Assembly (NCBI GenBank): GCA_030267125.1
Contig: JAJDJJ010000006.1
Coordinates: 1 to 56,531 of the forward strand
Origin: Bacteroidales bacterium OttesenSCG-928-B11
GTDB taxonomy: Bacteria; Bacteroidota; Bacteroidia; Bacteroidales; WCHB1-69
Reading direction: 5' to 3'
Length of the DNA: 56,531 bases
Both the position numbers and the translations under genes were made by a program. Below the pieces are notes generated by a model. It worked only from the letters and a program-made list of their open reading frames with translations. It searched no databases and was not told the origin of the DNA. This document shows, in pieces, positions 33,736 through 41,411 of the stretch. Every line of letters starts with the position of its first letter. Positions within the stretch are counted from its first letter, which is position 1.

Positions 33736-36705
33736 ATGTCATTTAACGAACTAAATAGTGTAGAGCACTTCATAATCAAACAGCTTAGCGGCGTTGATTT
33801 GAATAACAATAATTCTGTAGCGGAGCCACAGAGCCGTTACGGTGTTCAATGGGAATATCTACCGGCTTCTTCATTGCTTCGGGAACAGTCCGAAGTATTG
33901 GTTGAATCCGAATTAAAGAGAGCATTAATACGCTTAAATAAAGATATTGCCAATCAACCCGACAGAGCAGATGAAGTAATTTATAAACTTCGTACTATTT
34001 TGCTTTCGGTAAATAGTATTGGTTTGGTGCGTGCTAATGAAGAATTTACCAAATGGATGCGAGGTGAAATGACCATGCCGTTTGGGAAAAACTATTCACA
34101 CGTTCCGGTTCGGCTAATTGATTTTGACAACCTACAAAACAACACTTATCAAATAGTTAACCAGCTTCATGTCAGAAATCGTGAGACTAAAATTCCGGAT
34201 ATTGTTCTGTTTGTTAATGGTATTCCAGTTGTTGTTGGCGAAGCTAAGACACCAGTTCGTCCCGCAGTTAGTTGGTTCGATGGGGCGCATGAGATACACA
34301 ATGTGTATGAGAATGCGGTTCCTGCGTTATTTGTTCCCAATGTTTTAAGTTTTGCCACTGATGGTAAAGAGTTTTTCTATGGAGCCGTGCGAACACCCTT
34401 AGAGCATTGGTCGCCTTGGCGCTTGGAGAAGGGGAATGATGATATTGCTTCTTTACTTGGACTAAATGATGTGGGTGCACAAATAAAGAGTTTGCTAAGC
34501 CCTCGAATATTGCTTGATATTCTATGTAACTTTAGCATTTTTACCAACAACAAACGTCGCCAAAGGATTAAGGTTGTATGCCGTTATCAACAATACGAAG
34601 GAGCCAATCTTATTGTAGAGCGAGTTAAAAATAATCAGATTAAGAAAGGGCTGATTTGGCACTTTCAAGGCTCTGGAAAATCGTTGTTGATGTTATTTGC
34701 TGCACAGAAACTTCGTCGTGAACCTCAATTGAAAAGTCCGACGGTTCTGATTGTGGTTGACCGAACAGATTTGGATACACAAATAGCAGCTACGTTCAAT
34801 GCGGCTAATGTTCCGAATATGGTTACAACAGATAGCATTAAAGAGTTACATGATTATCTGGAGCGAGATGCCCGTTTTATTATCCTTACCATGATTCATA
34901 AATTCAAGGATGCTTATGCCAACATGAATCTCCGGGATAATATCATTGTTATGGTCGATGAAGCTCATAGAACACAAGAAGGTAACTTAGGGCAGAAAAT
35001 GCGTGCGGCTTTACCCAATGCCTTTCTATTCGGGCTGACAGGAACACCAATCAATCGAGCCGATAAAAATACGTTCTGGGCTTTTGGGGCGGAAGATGAT
35101 GAGAATGGATATATGAGCCGTTATTCGTTCCAAGACTCTATTCGAGATAATGCGACACTACCACTTCATTTCGAACCTCGTTTGTTGGATATCCATATTG
35201 ACAACAAGCAAATAGACATTGCTTTTGATGAGTTGGCAAATGATTTGGACGAAGAACAAAAAGCTCAACTAAGTAAAACCGCAGCTCAAATGGCTGTATT
35301 CTTGAAATCACCGCAACGCATTCAACGAATTTGTGAAGATATTGTAACGCATTTCAAAGAGAAAGTTGAACCTCATGGGTTTAAGGCTATGATTGTTACT
35401 CCGGATAGAGAAGCTTGTGATTTGTATAAAACAGAATTGGACAAACACCTCTCGGCAGAATCAAGCGCTGTGGTTATTTCTACTTCTGCGAATGATGATT
35501 ATTCTTTCAAGGAAAAGTATCAATTAGATAAAGACCAACAAGAAAAACTGATTGAGCTTTATAATAAACCCGAATCGTCACTGAAATTTTTGATTGTTAC
35601 CGCTAAGTTGTTGACGGGTTTCGATGCTCCGATATTGCAAACCATGTATTTGGACAAATCATTAAAAGATCACACCTTATTACAGGCCATCTGTCGTACC
35701 AATCGATTGTATCCTCAAAAAACATTTGGTTGCATTGTCGATTATTTTGGCGTGTTCGACGATACAGCTCGTGCCTTACAGTTTGATGAAGAAACAGTAA
35801 AAACAATCATTTCTAACTTAGCCGAATTGCGAACGAAAGTTCCACAAGCCGTAGAAGATGCATTAAGTCATTTTCCCAATATTGATAGAACAATTGAAGG
35901 TTTTGAGGGATTGCAGGCTGCTCAGGATTGTATCAACACAAATGAGAAACGAGATGCTTTTGCTAAAGATTATATTTATCTATCCAAACTCTGGGAATCT
36001 CTTTCTCCTGATGATGTATTATTGCCATTCACACAGGATTATACTTGGCTTTCTAATGTGTATGCTTCGGTCAAACCCACCGGACCGGAAGCAACAGGAA
36101 AATTGTTATGGATGACTTTTGGAGCGCAAACCACAAAACTAATCCATGAAAATATTCATGTGGAAAACATACATGACGATTTGGAGATGATGGTTCTTGA
36201 TGAAACTGTCATGGATGATTTGATGAATACCAAGAACCCAAAGAAAATCAAACAAATAGAAAAAGAACTGATTAAGCGATTTCAGCGAAATGCTAATAAA
36301 CCTCAGTTTGTCGAATTGAGCAAACGCTTAGAAGACTTACGCTTGAGGGCAGAACAGGGTTTAATTACTAGCATTGATTTTATAAAAGAGTTGGTTCAAC
36401 TGGCAAGAGAAACTGTTCAAGCCGAGAAGGAAGAACAAACCAAAGAGGAACGAAAAGATGCCAAAACAGCATTAACTGAATTATTCTTAGAAATTCGAAC
36501 AGAGGATACCCCGGCTGTTGTAGGTCGTATTGTTGATGATATTGACAACATAGTAAAAATAGTCCGTTTCCCAGGCTGGCAAAATACTGTTGCTGGAGAA
36601 CGTGAAGTACAGAAGGCATTGAGGAAGACTTTGTTGAAATATAAACTTCACAAAGAAGAAGAGTTGTTTAATAAGGCGTATTTGTATATTAAAGAATATT
36701 ATTAA
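33736..36705 (+). CDS. hsdR: Type I restriction endonuclease/translocase subunit
   Basis: The protein has 989 residues. The PD-(D/E)xK nuclease is near the N-terminus (D155 in KIPDIVLFVNG, then VGEAKTP near 169-173). SF2 translocase motifs follow: Walker A FQGSGKSLLML near 310-320, DEAH (MVDEAHRTQEG) near 408, GLTGTPI near 435, and DAPILQTMYLDKSL with QAICRTNRLYP downstream. The C-terminal helical region (about 800-989) is intact. All key motifs are present, so it looks functional. It is separated from hsdS by three accessory genes, an unusual placement. Confidence 0.96.
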   Translation: MSFNELNSVEHFIIKQLSGVDLNNNNSVAEPQSRYGVQWEYLPASSLLREQSEVLVESELKRALIRLNKDIANQPDRADEVIYKLRTILLSVNSIGLVRANEEFTKWMRGEMTMPFGKNYSHVPVRLIDFDNLQNNTYQIVNQLHVRNRETKIPDIVLFVNGIPVVVGEAKTPVRPAVSWFDGAHEIHNVYENAVPALFVPNVLSFATDGKEFFYGAVRTPLEHWSPWRLEKGNDDIASLLGLNDVGAQIKSLLSPRILLDILCNFSIFTNNKRRQRIKVVCRYQQYEGANLIVERVKNNQIKKGLIWHFQGSGKSLLMLFAAQKLRREPQLKSPTVLIVVDRTDLDTQIAATFNAANVPNMVTTDSIKELHDYLERDARFIILTMIHKFKDAYANMNLRDNIIVMVDEAHRTQEGNLGQKMRAALPNAFLFGLTGTPINRADKNTFWAFGAEDDENGYMSRYSFQDSIRDNATLPLHFEPRLLDIHIDNKQIDIAFDELANDLDEEQKAQLSKTAAQMAVFLKSPQRIQRICEDIVTHFKEKVEPHGFKAMIVTPDREACDLYKTELDKHLSAESSAVVISTSANDDYSFKEKYQLDKDQQEKLIELYNKPESSLKFLIVTAKLLTGFDAPILQTMYLDKSLKDHTLLQAICRTNRLYPQKTFGCIVDYFGVFDDTARALQFDEETVKTIISNLAELRTKVPQAVEDALSHFPNIDRTIEGFEGLQAAQDCINTNEKRDAFAKDYIYLSKLWESLSPDDVLLPFTQDYTWLSNVYASVKPTGPEATGKLLWMTFGAQTTKLIHENIHVENIHDDLEMMVLDETVMDDLMNTKNPKKIKQIEKELIKRFQRNANKPQFVELSKRLEDLRLRAEQGLITSIDFIKELVQLARETVQAEKEEQTKEERKDAKTALTELFLEIRTEDTPAVVGRIVDDIDNIVKIVRFPGWQNTVAGEREVQKALRKTLLKYKLHKEEELFNKAYLYIKEYY

Positions 36706-36877
36706 ACCCGTCTGCCTATGCCACGCATATTTCTGAGCATGCCCACCCAAGTTTCCGGTCAATTCTCGGCGTACATCGATTGACGGTTACGGAGTTTGTG
36801 AAAGAGATGGGGAAATAAACCATACGCTGAATACCGTGAATTTTCTATAAAACATAATCAATTTCACGCATTTCTTT

Positions 36878-36885
36878 TATCTTTG
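36878..36885 (+). promoter_or_regulatory. Promoter of the Fic gene
   Basis: TATCTTTG (TAnnTTTG) lies 15 bases before the ATG at 36900, showing that fic is transcribed separately from hsdR. The leader would be very short. Confidence 0.6.
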
Positions 36886-36899
36886 CAAAAATAGTTGCA

Positions 36900-37784
36900 A
36901 TGATATATCAAACAACAAAAGATAAAATTGAAGAGTTGCAAAAGCAATATTTGGCTCTTTCAAAAGAAAATGAAGAGCTTTTGAAAGAAATAGCTATTGC
37001 CGAAATTCCCGAGATGGTTTACAATTCCAATGCTATAGAAAATTCCACGCTCTCGCTCGAAGATACCGAAAAGATTCTTGCAGGTAACGAACTGCGCGGG
37101 AAAGTAAATATTCGTGAAGTATTTGAGGCGAAGAACTTGGCAAAAATAACCGAGACCTTGCTCGAAAAACAAAATCAACAATTGGATATTGAGCAGATAT
37201 TGAGCTTGCATAAAACCTTGTTGACAAATATTGACGATAGCATTGCCGGACGATTTCGTGAAGGCAAAGAATGGGTGCGAATAGGGAATCATTTGGGTGC
37301 TAATCCATCATTTGTAAATGATTTGATGCTGCAACTTGTAGATGATTACAACAATAATGATGAGCGTTATTTTTTGGATAATATTGCCTATTTTCATGCG
37401 GAATTTGAAACAATACATCCGTTTTGTGATGGTAACGGACGAATTGGCAGAGTGCTTATAAATTTACAATTCATGAATTTAGGCATGCCGCCAATTATTA
37501 TTCAGAATAAAAGTAAACACCGTGAATATTATCCGCTTTTTACTAATTACCCTGTTACCATGAAATTTGATGGGTTTACAGAACTCTTTGCCCTTCTTTT
37601 ACAAGAGGCTTTACATAAAAGAATTACGATGCTTACAGCTAAAAGAATTGTTCCGCTACCATTATGGGCGAAAAAGAATAATATAAAACCCAATATCGCT
37701 GCCAATAAAGCGAAACGACAAACCATTCCGGCTTTTCGTTTACGTGAAAAATGGATGATTGATGAAAATTTCTCAGTTATATGA
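36900..37784 (+). CDS. fic: Fic-domain AMPylase-like protein (class II)
   Basis: The protein has 294 residues. The Fic active-site loop HPFCDGNGRIGR lies near residues 172-183, with the catalytic histidine, phosphate-binding glycines and arginine. An N-terminal inhibitory helix motif (SNAIEN near 42-47, of the S/T-x-x-x-E-G/N type) marks class II Fic proteins, which are autoinhibited. The C-terminus is basic. Fic proteins transfer AMP or other nucleotide groups to protein targets. No separate antitoxin is visible because inhibition is built in. Its own promoter and place after hsdR suggest a defence or toxin role. Confidence 0.9.
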   Translation: MIYQTTKDKIEELQKQYLALSKENEELLKEIAIAEIPEMVYNSNAIENSTLSLEDTEKILAGNELRGKVNIREVFEAKNLAKITETLLEKQNQQLDIEQILSLHKTLLTNIDDSIAGRFREGKEWVRIGNHLGANPSFVNDLMLQLVDDYNNNDERYFLDNIAYFHAEFETIHPFCDGNGRIGRVLINLQFMNLGMPPIIIQNKSKHREYYPLFTNYPVTMKFDGFTELFALLLQEALHKRITMLTAKRIVPLPLWAKKNNIKPNIAANKAKRQTIPAFRLREKWMIDENFSVI

Positions 37785-37901
37785 ATCCAGTGCCTCCCAA
37801 TAGTGAGTGTGGATTTTGATAAATTGTATCTTCGCCGTATCAAAATATTGCCCCGCCCTCAACAAACGCAAGAATGATATGGGCTAATTAAAAACAACAC
37901 G

Positions 37902-39218
37902 ATGAAACTATTCGGACTCTTTAAAAACAAAGGGAATGACACATTCCGTATAACCGAAATCGACAGACGCTGGGTCGAAGATAACTTCAGGTGGCTAATT
38001 CAGGTTTTTGGCTATCCCTCCCGGGAAAACGAACAGATTCTTCTATCTGAAAGCTATTTCCCAAAGACATTAAAAGGCGACAGAATCCTGATTGAAAATA
38101 TCATTGCCGACCTGTGTTCACTGTTTCAAATTCGAGAAGAGAAGATTTTTTTTGAAGTCGTTACTGATATTAGGGACTCTTATGGAACTCCTTACGAAAT
38201 TGAAGGAGTGCCATTTGAGACAGAAGTAGAAAAGGAAGAGGAGGGATATAAAATCTATATTGCAAACAATCTTCACTCGCACCCCCAAAGACTTATCTAC
38301 AACTTAGTTTATGAATTTATACGGATCAAACTTTACGAAGATAAACTGCAATTTGATACGGGAAATGACACGGACTTGTTCCTATACTTGGCTGGGATAT
38401 ATTTTGGCTTTGGCGTTCTTCTTTCTCAAAATTCTGATGACATGGGACGGTCAGATGATGGATTTTGGGAGACCAAATGGAGCTATATTTCTGAAATGCC
38501 AGATCATATAATGGCTTTTGCGCTTGCAACTTATTCGAAGTTAGTTGAGCAAGATTCGCCAAAATGGAAAGATGATTTGCCCGATAATTTGAAAAAGCAA
38601 TTTGAAAAAGCAATAAAATATTTAACCGACAATCCAAGTGAGCTTTATGATAAAAAAGAATTAGAAGCAAACGAACTCTTTGAAACGGCACATGCTCAAT
38701 TTGTAGAAAACGAATTTGAGGAAGCGATTGTCAATTTGCAAAAAATCCTGCTTCTGACAAATGATGATGTTATGAAATCGGATGTATATAACAATTTGGG
38801 ATACTACAATATACGTCTCGGTAATTACGAAAAAAGCATCTATTACTTTAAAGAGGCAATTCAGATAATTCCAGACTATGGATATGCTAACGACAATTTA
38901 GGATATGCGCTAATTCAACTGGGCAAATTGGAGGAAGGAAAAAAATGGATAGACAAAGCTTTGGAGACTGGGAATAATGACATCGCTTATACTTACAGAA
39001 ATCTAGCTCTCTATTTTGAAGCTCAAGGAGATATGGGTAAATCGGAAGATTATTTTAAAAAATCTTTTGATTCTGCAACGGATTCTGTTGATCTTTTAGA
39101 ATATCACTATGCAACCTTCCTAATGAAAAATGGAGAGGCAGAAAAAGGGCTGGAATTTCTAAAAAAAGCGGTTGAAAAAGGGGAACTCGAAGCAATTAAA
39201 AAAATGGATGAAATATAG
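37902..39218 (+). CDS. TPR-repeat protein with uncharacterised N-terminal domain
   Basis: The protein has 438 residues. Residues 1-220 are a domain I do not recognise; it is aromatic and acidic, with a segment ANNLHSHPQRLIYNLVYEFI that looks metallopeptidase-like but lacks an HExxH motif. Residues 260-430 form at least four tetratricopeptide repeats (SDVYNNLGYYNIRLGNYEKS, YANDNLGYALIQLGKLEEG, YTYRNLALYFEAQGDMGKS). It is cytoplasmic, with no signal peptide. It lies alone between fic and the convergent SWIM gene. A weak -7-like TATCTTCG at 37827 may drive it. Confidence 0.65.
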   Translation: MKLFGLFKNKGNDTFRITEIDRRWVEDNFRWLIQVFGYPSRENEQILLSESYFPKTLKGDRILIENIIADLCSLFQIREEKIFFEVVTDIRDSYGTPYEIEGVPFETEVEKEEEGYKIYIANNLHSHPQRLIYNLVYEFIRIKLYEDKLQFDTGNDTDLFLYLAGIYFGFGVLLSQNSDDMGRSDDGFWETKWSYISEMPDHIMAFALATYSKLVEQDSPKWKDDLPDNLKKQFEKAIKYLTDNPSELYDKKELEANELFETAHAQFVENEFEEAIVNLQKILLLTNDDVMKSDVYNNLGYYNIRLGNYEKSIYYFKEAIQIIPDYGYANDNLGYALIQLGKLEEGKKWIDKALETGNNDIAYTYRNLALYFEAQGDMGKSEDYFKKSFDSATDSVDLLEYHYATFLMKNGEAEKGLEFLKKAVEKGELEAIKKMDEI

Positions 39219-39231
39219 GACAGCCTCATCT

Positions 39232-40827
39232 CTACAAATCACGACTAAACCGCTCAAATATCTCAAGCATCGCTTTTCTATTCTTATATCGAATTTTGTA
39301 ATTATCAATCAGTTGTTTGACAGTCTCTTTGCCGTTTTTTATTTTAAGCATTGACTTGAAATATCCGACCGTATTCTCATAGATATCCCGTCCGGTGTTT
39401 TCCATGTATTTGTCAATTGCCTGTTTGTAGAGAGCCAATGTCTCTTTCGGAAATTCAGTGGCTATATGGGCATGGTATTTCTCCAAATTCTCTATGCGGG
39501 GATGTTTTGTCAGATATGCCAACAATCGTTCCGTCAGCCTCTCTTCTACAAAAATATCGGCAACATTTGAAGTAAACCAATGATTCATTTTCTGATAATG
39601 CTTAACTAATTTCTCCAATTCTGCGGGCCATTCTTCTTCGGCGAAAGTTGATTTGTAAATCTGATAATAGGTAGAGCTAAAAGAATAGTCAATAAATTTT
39701 CTGGATATTGCCCTAATCTCTTTTGTCTTTTTTTCTTTTTGAGCAATCTCCAACAAATAGCCATCCCAGCAATCCGCAAAATCGCTGTAGTAACTTTTCT
39801 CTTTTTTATATTGAATATATTCGTTGATCAGCTGTTTTGCTTCCTTAAACTTTTCTCTTTCAATCAGTTCCTCTACAATATCTTTTCGGAAAGATTCGAT
39901 TTGCAAGTTGTTTTCAATAATTTGCCGTACCGCTTGAGCATCTCCCTGTTTCTTGTAAAAATCGATCTTCCTTTTCAGAATTTCCTCTGCCTCATAGGAA
40001 CTTTTATCCGAAAGGGCATTAAACAACTGATCTTGCATGGTAATAAAAGCTTCCGGATCGGTCACTTCCGTTAGTTTCATAATCAAATCGTTAAATAACC
40101 TCCTGAAAGCTCCAATATATTTTTGCTTTTCTATCTCAGTTTTACAATAATTCAAAAGTTCTTGAGCCGTTAATGCTCCATTTTGATAGGCTTTGTCAAA
40201 GATGTTGAAAGGAGCATATAAATACTCCTCGCTGATATAATCTTCCACACCGGGATCTGTTGTTTGCAGCCATTCCGCGTACTCTTCAATACAGGCTTTT
40301 GCAATTAATATTGCTTCCGAATAGTTGGCTTTTCCAACATATTCTTTTGCTTTATTTAACCATTGATCCAACACGTCGATTTCAAAACACTCATAATGAT
40401 AGTCATACGTATCTTCAAAATCAAAAGAAATGCTTTCCAAAGCATCGCCTATAATCTCCGAATAATACTTCTGGTCTGTTTGCTGTTGTTGGGGCGCGAA
40501 CTCCAATAAAAAAGCTTGCCGGAATGAGGTGTTATACAAACCAAAACGGGTAATAAACCCTTGTAAATCTTTTAAAGATGCTTCTTTAACGGCACTTTCA
40601 AATAATCCATTCTCAGACGCTACACTCTTGCTAATCCGTTCATTAATAGCGTTTTTAACAAAATTTATATGTTTGCAAGGATAAGCGCCGCTGGGACAGG
40701 AACAAGAAAAATTCCGGACATAATTCCCGTCACTTTCCATTTTTATAGTATAGATCCCGTAATTCCCGCGATACTTTGCTTTCCAAAAATTGGAGTTTAT
40801 TTCTTCTAACTCAATGATCTTATTCAT
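39232..40827 (-). CDS. SWIM zinc-finger protein with helical repeats
   Basis: The protein has 531 residues. The SWIM zinc finger is near the N-terminus: CSCPSGAYPCKHI (residues about 38-50), of the C-x-C-xn-C-x-H type that binds DNA or protein. The remaining 450 residues are helical and TPR-like, rich in Lys, Glu and aromatics. Bacterial SWIM proteins of this size often sit beside SNF2-type helicases; here the divergent neighbour is a primase-helicase, suggesting a functional pair. A -7 element on this strand lies at 40854-40861. Confidence 0.75.
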   Translation of the reverse strand: MNKIIELEEINSNFWKAKYRGNYGIYTIKMESDGNYVRNFSCSCPSGAYPCKHINFVKNAINERISKSVASENGLFESAVKEASLKDLQGFITRFGLYNTSFRQAFLLEFAPQQQQTDQKYYSEIIGDALESISFDFEDTYDYHYECFEIDVLDQWLNKAKEYVGKANYSEAILIAKACIEEYAEWLQTTDPGVEDYISEEYLYAPFNIFDKAYQNGALTAQELLNYCKTEIEKQKYIGAFRRLFNDLIMKLTEVTDPEAFITMQDQLFNALSDKSSYEAEEILKRKIDFYKKQGDAQAVRQIIENNLQIESFRKDIVEELIEREKFKEAKQLINEYIQYKKEKSYYSDFADCWDGYLLEIAQKEKKTKEIRAISRKFIDYSFSSTYYQIYKSTFAEEEWPAELEKLVKHYQKMNHWFTSNVADIFVEERLTERLLAYLTKHPRIENLEKYHAHIATEFPKETLALYKQAIDKYMENTGRDIYENTVGYFKSMLKIKNGKETVKQLIDNYKIRYKNRKAMLEIFERFSRDL

Positions 40828-40853
40828 GAAATACAGTTTTTACTATTCAGCAG

Positions 40854-40861
40854 CAAAATTA
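40854..40861 (-). promoter_or_regulatory. Promoter of the SWIM gene
   Basis: TAATTTTG on the minus strand (TAnnTTTG) lies 27 bases before the ATG at 40827. Confidence 0.6.
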
Positions 40862-41032
40862 AGGAAAGTCACCGGATTTTTAACTAAGGGAATCGCTATT
40901 TAAGGAAATAAGTTTTTTTCTTAAATAACGCCGAGCTGATTTAAGCGATGCAGAAACTGAGGGATAGCTATGCCGCCGTGAACGATCTTTGGATTTCAAA
41001 AATCAGTCTGTTGAAATTGAATAAAAATTGTA

Positions 41033-41040
41033 TAGATTTG
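41033..41040 (+). promoter_or_regulatory. Promoter of the primase-helicase gene
   Basis: TAGATTTG (TAnnTTTG). It overlaps the longest open frame's first codons (from 41028), so the start must be the ATG at 41079. Confidence 0.6.
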
Positions 41041-41078
41041 CAAATGAAAGAGATGACGTTACAATAACCCAAAACATC

Positions 41079-41411
41079 ATGGATTCAACTCATATCCTCG
41101 CCTATATAAAATCCCTCTTTGCCGCTCGGGAAGATGTTTTTGCCGTTCATTGGCAAAAGGATGGAAAACAAGGCTATATGCCGGCTTATCAATATGACCC
41201 TTATTTATACCGGATTCATAAGATGAAGGGAGGTAGTTTTAAAGATTATGCGGATAAAACGTATAGGGAGCTTACGGATTATGAAATGATCAAACACCTT
41301 AAAGGAGAGCAATTAATTGGGGTTTATCCATTGTTAAAAGACAATACTTCATGGTTTATTGCGGCAGATTTTGATGGAGATCATTGGCAGGAGGAAAGTT
41401 TACTATGTTGA
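41079..41411 (+). CDS. TOTE-type archaeo-eukaryotic primase, 5' part (frameshifted)
   Basis: These 110 codons are the N-terminal part of an archaeo-eukaryotic primase (AEP) domain of the TOTE conflict-system type. They end with WFIAADFDGDHWQ, whose D-x-D pair is one half of the metal site. Read-through then reaches a stop. The continuation is in the -1 frame from 41384, with an overlap of 28 bases. The start at 41079 is chosen because the -7 element at 41033 excludes upstream starts. A single-base deletion or an assembly error is the simplest explanation. Confidence 0.8.
   Translation: MDSTHILAYIKSLFAAREDVFAVHWQKDGKQGYMPAYQYDPYLYRIHKMKGGSFKDYADKTYRELTDYEMIKHLKGEQLIGVYPLLKDNTSWFIAADFDGDHWQEESLLC

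Noticed and set aside
41384-41411. Programmed -1 frameshift in the primase gene
   Set aside because: No X-XXY-YYZ slippery heptamer in the zero frame of the overlap and no obvious downstream stimulator; kept as mutation or sequencing error.
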